Below are positions 56,348 through 64,000 of a DNA stretch of 64,000 nucleotides, piece after piece. Both the position numbers and the translations under genes were made by a program. Source of the DNA: an uncultured Colwellia sp. (lineage in GTDB: Bacteria > Pseudomonadota > Gammaproteobacteria > Enterobacterales > Alteromonadaceae); contig CAJXQJ010000005.1 of NCBI GenBank assembly GCA_913058245.1, forward strand, positions 1 through 64,000, read 5' to 3'. The first letter of the stretch is position 1; each line of letters opens with the position of its first letter. The notes under the pieces were generated by a model, which was not told the origin of the DNA, searched no databases, and saw only the letters and a list, made by a program, of their open reading frames with translations.

Positions 56348-57610
56348 TTATGCTTGTCCAAGCACCTGTGCTGGCTCAACTTTAGTTGCTCGCCATGCTG
56401 GGTAAATCGTTGCCACTAAGCTCATAATTAACGCCGTAACAACGGTATTTATAACGTCCTGTTGGCGAAGCACCGTAGGTAAATAATCGATAAAATAAAC
56501 ATCTGCAGAAAGAAACTGTACGGATAGCGCACTTTCTATAGCACGAATAATATCGGTCAAATTTAAAGAAATTAAAACTCCTAAACAAGCACCTAAAAAA
56601 CAACCAATAATGCCGTTCATGAGCCCTTGGAACATAAAGCTGGTCATTATCGTGCTAGGTTTCGCGCCCATGGTTTTTAATATTGCAATATCTGATTTTT
56701 TCTCATTAACCGCCATAATCAAGGTAGAAACAATATTAAAACTTGCTACAGCAATCACTAACACCAAAACAATAAACATCACCATACGTACTAGCTGTAT
56801 ATCGTTAAACAAATGGCCATGACTGCGCGTCCAGTCAATCATATAAACATAAAAATCAAAATTAAAAGCGACATCCCGAACAATTTGTGGTGCAGAAAAA
56901 ACATCACTTACCGCCAGGCGAATCCCTTGTACCTCGTCAGCTTGATAGCCAAGTAATTGCCCTGCCATCGCTAAGTTAATATAACTCTGTGTGTCATCAA
57001 CAGTTCCTCCAAATTTAAAAATACCAACGACATTGGCATGTTGTTTTATCGGTACAGGAAACTGCTGTTTAGCACTATTATTGTTGTTTTTAGATATTGG
57101 AGGCAATAATAATTGTACTTTATCACCCACTTTGAGTGATAACTTACGTGCAATACCAGCACCAACAACAATGGCATTTTCTTGCTGTAAATCTTGCCAC
57201 TTCCCTTCCGTCATATAACGAGAAATAGCCGAAACCTGCTGCTCTAATTGAACATTGACGCCACGAACTTCGACTCCTTTTAACTCTGAACCACGTTGCA
57301 TCATTCCTTGGGTTTTAATAAATGGCGCAGCAGCATCAATATTGGGATGTTTTTGCATTTTAGCAACATTTTCTTGCCAATTATCAATGGGGTCGTTCAC
57401 AGCAATAACCTCACCGTGAGGAACAATAGACAATAAATGTTGAGCTAACGCCCTTTCAAAGCCGTTCATTGCTGAAAGTACAACAATAAGCACCATAACC
57501 CCAATTGCAATACCGATAGTAGAAGATGCAGAGATAAAGGACGAAAAGCCTTGGTTTTGCCTGCTACGCACATAACGCAAACCAATAAATACACTTAACG
57601 GTTTTAACAC
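56348..57610 (-). CDS. lolE: Lipoprotein-releasing ABC transporter permease LolE
   Basis: LolE is one of two permeases of LolCDE, which extracts outer-membrane lipoproteins from the inner membrane and passes them to LolA. The 420-residue protein has an N-terminal membrane helix, a large periplasmic domain and three C-terminal helices. The segment SIVPHGEVIAVNDPIDNWQE matches E. coli LolE more than LolC. It starts directly after the lolD stop. The order lolC-lolD-lolE is that of E. coli. Confidence 0.93.
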   Translation of the reverse strand: MLKPLSVFIGLRYVRSRQNQGFSSFISASSTIGIAIGVMVLIVVLSAMNGFERALAQHLLSIVPHGEVIAVNDPIDNWQENVAKMQKHPNIDAAAPFIKTQGMMQRGSELKGVEVRGVNVQLEQQVSAISRYMTEGKWQDLQQENAIVVGAGIARKLSLKVGDKVQLLLPPISKNNNNSAKQQFPVPIKQHANVVGIFKFGGTVDDTQSYINLAMAGQLLGYQADEVQGIRLAVSDVFSAPQIVRDVAFNFDFYVYMIDWTRSHGHLFNDIQLVRMVMFIVLVLVIAVASFNIVSTLIMAVNEKKSDIAILKTMGAKPSTIMTSFMFQGLMNGIIGCFLGACLGVLISLNLTDIIRAIESALSVQFLSADVYFIDYLPTVLRQQDVINTVVTALIMSLVATIYPAWRATKVEPAQVLGQA

Positions 57611-58438
57611 TTAACTTTCCTCGCCATGCGCTAATGTCACATCTAATGTACTTTTCAGTGATTTTAAATGGCCATGATCTAAACGTAATTGTCGATCCAT
57701 CTTCCCGGCTAAAGTTAAATCATGAGTAACAATAACAAAACTGGTGTTTACTGTTCTATTTAGCTCTTGCAATAACTGATAAATTTGTTCAGCAGTATCA
57801 AAGTCTAAATTCCCAGTTGGTTCATCCGCCAAAATGAGTGAAGGTTTAGTCACTAAAGCTCTGGCAATAGCAACACGCTGACGTTCGCCACCTGATAACT
57901 CTGACGGTCGATGATGACCTCTATGTCCTAAGCCAACTTGGGCTAACATTGCTTTCGCTTCTGATAACGCTGCCTTAGGTTTATCGCCACGAATTAATAA
58001 CGGCATGGCTACATTTTCTTCTGCAGTAAACTCCATCATTAAATGATGAAATTGATATATAAAACCTATGTGTTGATTACGAAATTTAGCTCGTTCTTTC
58101 TCTGATAATTGGTGAATATTTACGCCATTAATCAATACTTCACCAGCACTTGGGGTATCTAAAGCTCCTGCTAAATGCAAGAAGGTACTTTTACCACAGC
58201 CAGAGCTACCAACAATAGCAACAAGTTCACCTGCCTTTACCGCCAAGTTAAGCTCAGATAACACTGAGGTTTCAATTGAGCCTTGTTGATAAGACTTAGT
58301 TAAGTTTTTGCATTCTAAGCCCAGTGCTAAGCTGTTTTTACTTTTATCATCAGTGGTTTGAACATTGTTAGTTGCATTATCTTTTTTCAAGGTACTTTCC
58401 ATATTCTTTTGACTTACATTGGCTAAACTATTATTCAT
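57611..58438 (-). CDS. lolD: Lipoprotein-releasing ABC transporter ATPase LolD
   Basis: ATPase of LolCDE. It has Walker [17 protein letters not shown]-loop [15 protein letters not shown], signature [16 protein letters not shown] and Walker [13 protein letters not shown]. The ATG at 58438 overlaps the lolC stop by 8 bases and gives 275 residues, with about 45 residues of low-complexity N-terminal extension compared with E. coli LolD (233). An internal ATG (MESTLKKDN) would shorten it. The upstream in-frame ORF start inside lolC is not used. Confidence 0.94.
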   Translation of the reverse strand: MNNSLANVSQKNMESTLKKDNATNNVQTTDDKSKNSLALGLECKNLTKSYQQGSIETSVLSELNLAVKAGELVAIVGSSGCGKSTFLHLAGALDTPSAGEVLINGVNIHQLSEKERAKFRNQHIGFIYQFHHLMMEFTAEENVAMPLLIRGDKPKAALSEAKAMLAQVGLGHRGHHRPSELSGGERQRVAIARALVTKPSLILADEPTGNLDFDTAEQIYQLLQELNRTVNTSFVIVTHDLTLAGKMDRQLRLDHGHLKSLKSTLDVTLAHGEES

Positions 58439-59651
58439 TTCTGAGCACCTGTGCAGGTTGGGTTTGTGCAGCACGAAAAGCCGGATAAAGTGTTGCAACA
58501 AAGCTCATTAATAGCGCCGAGCTTACTATAATAAAAATATTCATTGGGTCGAGTGCAATTGGCAACTCTTGTCCGCCGCCAAGTAAATTAACGCCGAGTA
58601 CATTAAATAAAGTGTTTAAATTAAGAGTTAACAAAACCCCAAGTGTAATCCCTAATACGACACCCCATATTCCATTGGTTAAGCCCTGAGTCATAAATAT
58701 TTTCACAATACCTAATCGGTCAAGCCCTAAGGTTTGCAAAATACTAATTTCACCTTGTTTATCAATAACTACCATAACCAAAGCTGAAACAATATTAAAT
58801 GCCGCCACCGCCACAATTAAGCTTAGCATTAGCCACATCATGTTTTTTTCCATACTAACAGCGGCAAACAAAGCCCCTTGGCTTTCCTGCCAGCTAACAT
58901 AATTATAACTGTCGTACTCTAGGCTTAGGTTTTCAATAACACTTGGAGCATTAAAAGCGTCATGTAAATATAACCTAAGCTGATTAACGCCATCACCTTT
59001 TTTTCGATGCAATTTAGCGCCATCTTTTATATGGATATACACCATTGATTCATCAACTTGAGAACCCACATTAAAAAGGCCAACAACGGTAAAAGTTCGA
59101 TGAACCGGCACACGCCCCATCGGCGTGAATAATGTTTTGTTAGGTAGCGTTAAGCGAACCGAGTCTCCAAGGCTCACACTAAGCTTTCGTGCTAATGCTT
59201 GCCCTAATACAATACCAAAGGGCTTATCTGACAACGAATTAAGACGACCATATTCCATGGCACTTTGAATAATATTATGCTGTTCAAATTCAGGCATAAT
59301 GCCGTGTACTAAAACACCTTGCAACGCTGACTTCGATTGAATCAACGCTTCACTTTCTTGATAAGGCGTAACAAATTTCACCTCAGGTATTTCACTGATA
59401 TTCGCTTGTAGCGCCTGCCAGTTATCTAAATGGCCACTTTGTTCAGACATTAGAACATGCGGAACTAAACCTAATACACGTCTTTTTTGCTCTTGCTCTA
59501 AGCCATCCATGACTGACACAACCGTTATTAACGAGGCAACACCAAGTACAATACCTATGATAGAAAAAAAAGTAATAAAGGAGACAAATCCCTTACCATG
59601 ATTGCTACGACTATATCTTAAGCCAATAAAAACACTAACAGGTTGAAACAT
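58431..59651 (-). CDS. lolC: Lipoprotein-releasing ABC transporter permease LolC
   Basis: First gene of lolCDE, 406 residues. It starts [16 protein letters not shown], the normal LolC N-terminus, with AAAGGA 5 bases ahead, which decides the start against an ATG 15 bases upstream. The LolC periplasmic domain, which recruits LolA, and three C-terminal helices are present ([21 protein letters not shown]). The [20 protein letters not shown] stretch resembles E. coli LolC. Confidence 0.94.
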   Translation of the reverse strand: MFQPVSVFIGLRYSRSNHGKGFVSFITFFSIIGIVLGVASLITVVSVMDGLEQEQKRRVLGLVPHVLMSEQSGHLDNWQALQANISEIPEVKFVTPYQESEALIQSKSALQGVLVHGIMPEFEQHNIIQSAMEYGRLNSLSDKPFGIVLGQALARKLSVSLGDSVRLTLPNKTLFTPMGRVPVHRTFTVVGLFNVGSQVDESMVYIHIKDGAKLHRKKGDGVNQLRLYLHDAFNAPSVIENLSLEYDSYNYVSWQESQGALFAAVSMEKNMMWLMLSLIVAVAAFNIVSALVMVVIDKQGEISILQTLGLDRLGIVKIFMTQGLTNGIWGVVLGITLGVLLTLNLNTLFNVLGVNLLGGGQELPIALDPMNIFIIVSSALLMSFVATLYPAFRAAQTQPAQVLRNE

Positions 59652-60055
59652 TAATCCTTTCTTCATTTTAAGTGGCCAAAAGCCAACATTAATTTACCAA
59701 TGAGCATACCACAGCTTAGAAAAATATTACCGACTTGAGCATTAACTTTTCATCATTTAACGAAAAACAGCCATCAAATAGTTAAAATTTACAATAAAAG
59801 CTTTAAACAACAAGAACTGTAGAGCTGTACCCTATTTAAAGCTTTTAAAACAGCACCATCTAACGACTTACATAAAACTCTTAATTAACAATGAATTAAT
59901 CAATAATCAGCACGTTTGCTATTTGGCTGTAAATTATAAAATACGCGACTAACTTAAGATTATGTAAACAAAGGTTTCATTTCACTAGTAAATAAAGCGG
60001 AGAATCATTAATATCAAGGCGTAGAACTATAAAATGACTAAATTGCGAGTATAAA
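59652..60055. other. 404-base divergent gap with an inverted repeat
   Basis: AT-rich gap between lolC and the M13 peptidase. It contains the 12-base inverted repeat listed next. No reading frame with a credible start was found, and no clear promoter core. GAG lies 6 bases ahead of the M13 start. Confidence 0.5.
59796..59846. repeat. Perfect 12-base inverted repeat
   Basis: AAAAGCTTTAAA (59796-59807) and TTTAAAGCTTTT (59835-59846) are exact complements, 27 bases apart. It is far from any gene end (about 145 bases from lolC, 210 from the M13 start), so a terminator role is unlikely. It may be an operator, a hairpin in a transcript leader or a relic of a small mobile element. Confidence 0.55.
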
Positions 60056-62122
60056 ATGAAAACTATAATAACAAGTGCAGTATGCACATCTTTACTGTTT
60101 ATCGCTGGCTGTAATAACGACACTAGCACAACAGCAGTAACTGAAGCGCCAGTGATGCAAAAAACAGCTTTAGCTTCTGGAATTGATAAAGCAAACATGG
60201 ACTTATCAGTTCGCCCACAAGATAACTTTTACCGTTATGTTAACGGTGCTTGGTTAAATTCAAACGAAATCCCTGGTGATAAAACGTCGATTGGCTCATT
60301 TTACGACTTACGTGATGAAGCAGACGACAACGTAAAAGCTATTATTGAAGAGCTAGCAGCTACTGAAAACTTAAAAATGGGTAGTGACGAGCAAAAGGTA
60401 GCTGACTTATTCCGCTCGTACATGAACACAGAAGCGCGTGACGCTGCTGGTATTGCTCCTGTTCAAGCTATTCTTGATGACATTAATGGCTTGAAAGATA
60501 AAAATGAATTAGCAACATTTTTTGGTGCTAACCAAAAAATTGGTGTTGGTAGCCCACTAGCGTTCTATATCAGCGTAGATGCAAAAGACTCTACTCGTTA
60601 CGCCACGCATGTTTGGCAAAGTGGTTTAGGCTTACCTGATCGTGATTACTACTTTAATGAAGCTGATCGCTTCGTAGCCTTACGTGATGGTTATGTTGCT
60701 CATATTGAAAACATGTTCAATTTAGCTGGTCTTAAAGATGGTAAAGCCGCTGCACAAAAAATTATGGCGCTTGAAACAAAGCTAGCTGGTTTCCATTGGA
60801 CTAAAGTTGAATCACGTGACAGTACAAAACGTTATAACAAATTTAACGTTAGCGATTTAAACACTGTAACTGACGCCTTCAACTGGACTGCTTATCTTGA
60901 AGCACAAGGCGCAGGTGCACAGAAAGATCTAATTATCAACCAACCTTCATTCGTAAAAGGTTTTGGTGAAACGTTTGCAGACACCTCTTTAGATGACTGG
61001 AAAACATACTTAACGTTCCACACGCTTAGTAACTTTGCAAGTTCATTAACTACCGCATTAGATGATGAAAATTTTGATTTTTACTCAAAACAATTAAGTG
61101 GTCGTAAAGAGCAACGTCCAATGTGGAAACGTGGTGTTTCTGTTGTAAACAGTAATTTAGGCGAGGTTATTGGTAAAGTATACGTTGGCCGTCACTTTAA
61201 GCCTGAAGCAAAAACACGCATGACCCAACTTGTTGAGAACTTACGCGGTGCATACGGCGCAAGTATTGACGAATTAGAATGGATGTCTGATGCAACGAAA
61301 AAGGCTGCACATGTAAAATTAGCTAGCTTCGACCCTAAAATTGGCTACCCGAACAAATGGGAAGACTACTCTAAGCTCGTGATCAAAGGTGACGACTTAG
61401 TCGGCAATAAAATGCGATCTGGTATGGTTTCACATCAAAAACAAGTTGATAAACTTGGCGGCCCGATTGATCGTCAAGAATGGGGCATGACACCACAAAC
61501 GGTTAACGCTTACTACAACCCAACTAAAAATGAGATTGTATTCCCTGCCGCTATTTTACAACCACCATTTTTTAACTTAAATGCAGACGACGCCGTTAAC
61601 TACGGTGGTATTGGCGCCGTTATTGGTCATGAAATGGGCCACGGTTTCGACGACCAAGGTAGTAAATACGATGGTGACGGAAACTTACGTAACTGGTGGA
61701 CAGAGCAAGATTTAGCAGCGTTTAAAGTTCGTACTGATGACTTAGTTGCACAATATGATAACTATGCTGTATTTGATGATCTACACGTTAATGGTAAATT
61801 AACTTTAGGTGAAAACATCGGCGATTTATCAGGTGTTACTATTGCTTATAAGGCTTACAAAGCATCATTAAATGGTAAAGAAGCAGAAGTTATTGATGGC
61901 TTAACTGGCGACCAACGTTTCTTTATGGGTTATGCACAAGTGTGGCGCGTAAAAATGGTTGAAAAATCATTACGTAACCGCGTAGCAACTGACCCGCATT
62001 CACCAGGTGAGTTTCGTGCTTTAGGTTCGTTATCAAATATGCCTGAATTCTACGAAGCATTTGACGTAAAAGAAGGTGACGCCATGTACATTGCACCGGA
62101 AAAACGTGTAAAAATTTGGTAG
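60056..62122 (+). CDS. pepO: M13 family metallopeptidase (neprilysin/PepO-like), lipoprotein
   Basis: A neprilysin-type zinc endopeptidase of 688 residues cleaving short peptides. The signal peptide ends in a lipobox (LFIAGCNND). Zinc site: VIGHEMGHGFDDQGSKYDGD (H525-E526-M-G-H529), followed by GENIGDLSGV with the third ligand Glu. The substrate motif NAYYNPTKNEIVFPA precedes it. Length and motifs are typical. It ends in a strong terminator. Symbol by family similarity only. Confidence 0.92.
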   Translation: MKTIITSAVCTSLLFIAGCNNDTSTTAVTEAPVMQKTALASGIDKANMDLSVRPQDNFYRYVNGAWLNSNEIPGDKTSIGSFYDLRDEADDNVKAIIEELAATENLKMGSDEQKVADLFRSYMNTEARDAAGIAPVQAILDDINGLKDKNELATFFGANQKIGVGSPLAFYISVDAKDSTRYATHVWQSGLGLPDRDYYFNEADRFVALRDGYVAHIENMFNLAGLKDGKAAAQKIMALETKLAGFHWTKVESRDSTKRYNKFNVSDLNTVTDAFNWTAYLEAQGAGAQKDLIINQPSFVKGFGETFADTSLDDWKTYLTFHTLSNFASSLTTALDDENFDFYSKQLSGRKEQRPMWKRGVSVVNSNLGEVIGKVYVGRHFKPEAKTRMTQLVENLRGAYGASIDELEWMSDATKKAAHVKLASFDPKIGYPNKWEDYSKLVIKGDDLVGNKMRSGMVSHQKQVDKLGGPIDRQEWGMTPQTVNAYYNPTKNEIVFPAAILQPPFFNLNADDAVNYGGIGAVIGHEMGHGFDDQGSKYDGDGNLRNWWTEQDLAAFKVRTDDLVAQYDNYAVFDDLHVNGKLTLGENIGDLSGVTIAYKAYKASLNGKEAEVIDGLTGDQRFFMGYAQVWRVKMVEKSLRNRVATDPHSPGEFRALGSLSNMPEFYEAFDVKEGDAMYIAPEKRVKIW

Positions 62123-62172
62123 CAAAGATAATAGCTATTCCTAATAATAACTATTTCAAACCATGAAAAATA

Positions 62173-62197
62173 AAAGGAGCTTCGGCTCCTTTTTTTA
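62173..62197 (+). terminator. Terminator after the M13 peptidase gene
   Basis: AAAGGAGC/GCTCCTTT stem with a stable TTCG tetraloop and a T run. Confidence 0.92.
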
Positions 62198-62321
62198 TTT
62201 AGTGTAATTTGTCTTTAAACTGCCTTAGCCAAGAGTTTTCATTGTAAAGCGCCACTGTTAACCGTAAAATCAGCACTAGATTGATATATTTAACTTAGCA
62301 AGATTAGCAATCATTTTGTTG

Positions 62322-62462
62322 TTAGGTTAATTAATAGGGAACACGGTTAAAGTCCGTGACTGTACCCGCAACTGTAGATAACTTCTAAAAGTTATAAGTC
62401 AGGACACCTAGTATCATTATTATCAAATAACCTAATAGTTTAACGCCGTGCGGGAATACACG
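62322..62462 (+). promoter_or_regulatory. Cobalamin (B12) riboswitch
   Basis: The conserved core is clear: AATAGGGAACACGGT, then AAAGTCCGTGACTGTACCC, CGCAACTGTA and AGTCAGGACACC. Stem P1 is formed by TTAGGTTA (62322-62329) and TAACCTAA (62428-62435). The 3' hairpin P13 is CGTG/CACG (62447-62462) with loop CGGGAATA, which can pair with the CCCGCAACTG loop (the L5-L13 kissing contact). Its position ahead of a BtuD/BtuC-type importer fits repression by B12. The first certain gene is 200 bases downstream. Confidence 0.92.
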
Positions 62463-62663
62463 AAAGTTACTTATCCACAAAAGCTTATGTGGTGCTTGTA
62501 CTTGCCCTTTCTGCACAATGTGATTATTACAATTAGTACATTCAAATTAACCGTTTGAAAAAGGTAATGCTGCACAAAATGAACCAAACTACCGACACTT
62601 TTTATTGCTATCACCAATTAAGTATTGCCGCATGGCAGTTCTTTAAACACTAAGTTAATTGTT
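62463..62663 (+). other. Long leader between riboswitch and btuD, with tiny reading frames
   Basis: These 201 bases hold the expression platform. CCACA/TGTGG (about 62475-62492) can form a hairpin next to the aptamer. Two tiny frames follow in order: ATG 62487 to TGA 62558 (23 codons, MWCLYLPFLHN...) and ATG 62567 (or 62579) to TAA 62653 (28 or 24 codons, ...TDTFYCYHQLSIAAWQFF...). The second ends 10 bases before the btuD ATG. Neither has a well-spaced ribosome-binding site (AAGG is 2 bases from the 62567 ATG), so coding status is uncertain. Confidence 0.4.
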
Positions 62664-63503
62664 ATGACACAGTTATTAACACTGGCATCAGTGTCTTGGT
62701 CGGTTGAAAAACAAACTATTTTAAATGATATTTCATTTACCCTTGGTCAAGGAGATGTTATTGGCATTATTGGCCCAAACGGTGCTGGCAAAACCTCTTT
62801 ACTTAAGTGTTTACTTAATCAAACGAAAAACTGGCAAGGCACAATAAAATTAAAGAATAAAAACATACGTCACTACAAGCCCCATGAACTTGCACAAACT
62901 TTTGCTTTAGTTGTACAAAAATCGCCACCAATATTTGAGCTTAAAGTTTACGATGTAGTCCGTATGGGCTTATTACCTTACAAGTCATTATTTGCGAGTG
63001 ACACAGATCTTGATAAAAAAGAAATCATGCTCGCGTTAGAAAAAGTAGGTTTATCAGTCAGCCAAAATAAATTTTTTAATACCCTTTCAGGTGGTGAACA
63101 ACAACGGGTACTCATTGCTAAAGCCTTAGTGCAAAAAGCAAAAATATTAGTCTTAGACGAACCAACAAATCATTTAGATATCTTTTATCAGCACCAGATA
63201 TTACAACTGGTCAAAGCGCTTAATATTACTGTAATTATGACCATTCACGATCTTAACCTTGCAGCACAGTATTGCACTCGTTTACTGTTACTGAATAAAG
63301 GTAAGCTCGTTAGCGATAAAAATGTTGATAAAGCATTAAACCCCGAAACACTCTCTGAAGTATTTGGCTTACCTTGCTATCGCGATAATGTTGATCAACT
63401 AACCCGTACTAGCAGCGAGCAACCTACCAATTCAAACACCTTTGCTAGAGTTCACTTTTACCCAAAAACTGATGTAGATGAATCAACAGAGGTTCAGCAA
63501 TGA
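62664..63503 (+). CDS. btuD: Cobalamin/iron-complex ABC importer ATPase (BtuD-like)
   Basis: ATPase of a FecCDE/BtuCD-type importer. Walker A is IGPNGAGKTSLLKCLL, signature LSGGEQQRVLIAKALV, Walker B ILVLDEPTNHLD, and the H-loop is IHDLNLAAQY. The 279-residue start is the ATG at 62664 (MTQLLTLAS); the frame is open upstream but only to a TTG inside the leader. The riboswitch upstream points to cobalamin. The stop overlaps the permease start (ATGA). The C-terminal 30 residues are a low-complexity tail. Confidence 0.9.
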   Translation: MTQLLTLASVSWSVEKQTILNDISFTLGQGDVIGIIGPNGAGKTSLLKCLLNQTKNWQGTIKLKNKNIRHYKPHELAQTFALVVQKSPPIFELKVYDVVRMGLLPYKSLFASDTDLDKKEIMLALEKVGLSVSQNKFFNTLSGGEQQRVLIAKALVQKAKILVLDEPTNHLDIFYQHQILQLVKALNITVIMTIHDLNLAAQYCTRLLLLNKGKLVSDKNVDKALNPETLSEVFGLPCYRDNVDQLTRTSSEQPTNSNTFARVHFYPKTDVDESTEVQQ

Positions 63504-64000
63504 AGCTTTTCTACTTAATAAAAGGTAAAAGTGCTTGGGTATTCACTTGCTTATTGGCATTAACATTATTTTCAATAATCACAGCAATGACCTTTGGTCC
63601 CGCACAAATAACAAGCTTAGATATTGCTCGATGTGTAATAAGTGAATGTTCTACACCAATGCACGACATGGTTATTTGGCAAATTCGTATTCCTCGAGTA
63701 CTTGTCGGTTTAGTCGCAGGAATGGGTCTAGCATGTGCTGGCGCTATTTTGCAAAATGTGACTCGAAATCCTCTTGCTGACCCTTACCTATTCGGTATTA
63801 TTTCTGGTGCGGGGCTTGGTGCAACCATTGCAACCTTAGTACTTACTGATGAGCAAATGTTAGCATTACCGCTTGCTGCATTTTTAGGAGCACTATTCTC
63901 GGTCATTATCGTCTTTGGCATTGCCACGTTATTACGTAATATGAACCATTTATTATTAACGGGCGTGGCTGTGTCATTTATGTTGGGCTCTATAAGTCAT
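63500..64000 (+). CDS. btuC: FecCD/BtuC-type ABC permease (cut by the window end)
   Basis: The start of a FecCD-family inner-membrane permease; 167 codons are visible. It begins MKLFYLIKGKSAWVFT, with an ATG overlapping the btuD stop by 4 bases. The family motif IRIPRVLVGLVAGMGLACAG and NPLADPYLFGIISGAGLGA are typical of vitamin B12 and siderophore permeases. The frame runs off the right edge. The riboswitch and the ATPase gene make cobalamin the likely substrate. Confidence 0.9.
   Translation, partial: MKLFYLIKGKSAWVFTCLLALTLFSIITAMTFGPAQITSLDIARCVISECSTPMHDMVIWQIRIPRVLVGLVAGMGLACAGAILQNVTRNPLADPYLFGIISGAGLGATIATLVLTDEQMLALPLAAFLGALFSVIIVFGIATLLRNMNHLLLTGVAVSFMLGSISH

Overview
The window is a continuous stretch of a low-GC (by eye below 40%) gammaproteobacterial chromosome. 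Gene content and order (bamD-rluD-pgeF-clpB, rpsT/murJ-ribF-ileS-lspA-fkpB-ispH, comEC-msbA-lpxK-Trm112-kdsB, lolCDE) point to marine Alteromonadales, most likely Colwelliaceae (Colwellia, Thalassotalea or similar). That placement is inference from gene order, codon use and protein style; no 16S sequence is present. No phage, insertion sequence, CRISPR array, tRNA or defence island was recognised.

Layout. The left edge holds an rRNA-type promoter firing out of the window, then pssA. A protein quality-control and envelope block follows (clpB with a sigma32-type promoter, pgeF, rluD, divergent bamD), then glnB and nadE. From 8.8 to 16.6 kb is a type IV pilus minor-pilin locus: two tandem FimT-like pseudopilins face the operon pilV-pilW-pilX-pilY1-pilE-tapY2. 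From 16.9 to 25.0 kb is the conserved isoprenoid, lipoprotein-processing and translation cluster ispH-fkpB-lspA-ileS-ribF-murJ, with divergent rpsT starting at UUG. From 25.2 to 35.8 kb exported proteins dominate: an M49-type peptidase, a paired M16 active/inactive couple, a GMC oxidoreductase, a TlpA-like thioredoxin, a TPR/transglutaminase-like lipoprotein and an M3 peptidase.

From 35.8 to 50 kb are mixed single genes: DUF3010, a DTW-domain tRNA modifier, YggN, zapE, a cold-shock gene with a long leader, a SPOUT methyltransferase, an unknown exported His-rich protein, a short signal peptidase I, a 2-keto-acid decarboxylase-like enzyme, nudC with an HxlR regulator, arfB, hpf, a decayed GNAT fragment, an acyltransferase and an unknown lipoprotein. 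From 49 to 60 kb is the envelope biogenesis block kdsB-Trm112-lpxK-msbA-comEC, DUF2062 and lolCDE. The right edge has an exported M13 peptidase and a cobalamin riboswitch ahead of a BtuD/BtuC-type ABC importer, whose permease runs off the window.

Functional reading. Envelope assembly is the main theme: phospholipid (PssA), LPS (KdsB, LpxK, MsbA), lipoprotein (LspA, LolCDE), outer-membrane protein (BamD) and peptidoglycan (MurJ, PgeF) functions all lie here. Five exported metallopeptidases suggest a peptide-scavenging marine heterotroph. I did not find a convincing new multi-gene system. The best leads are small: the long post-riboswitch leader with tiny ORFs, a decayed repeat-like reading frame between ispH and pilV, the transglutaminase/TPR lipoprotein, and the His-rich exported protein beside a second-type signal peptidase.
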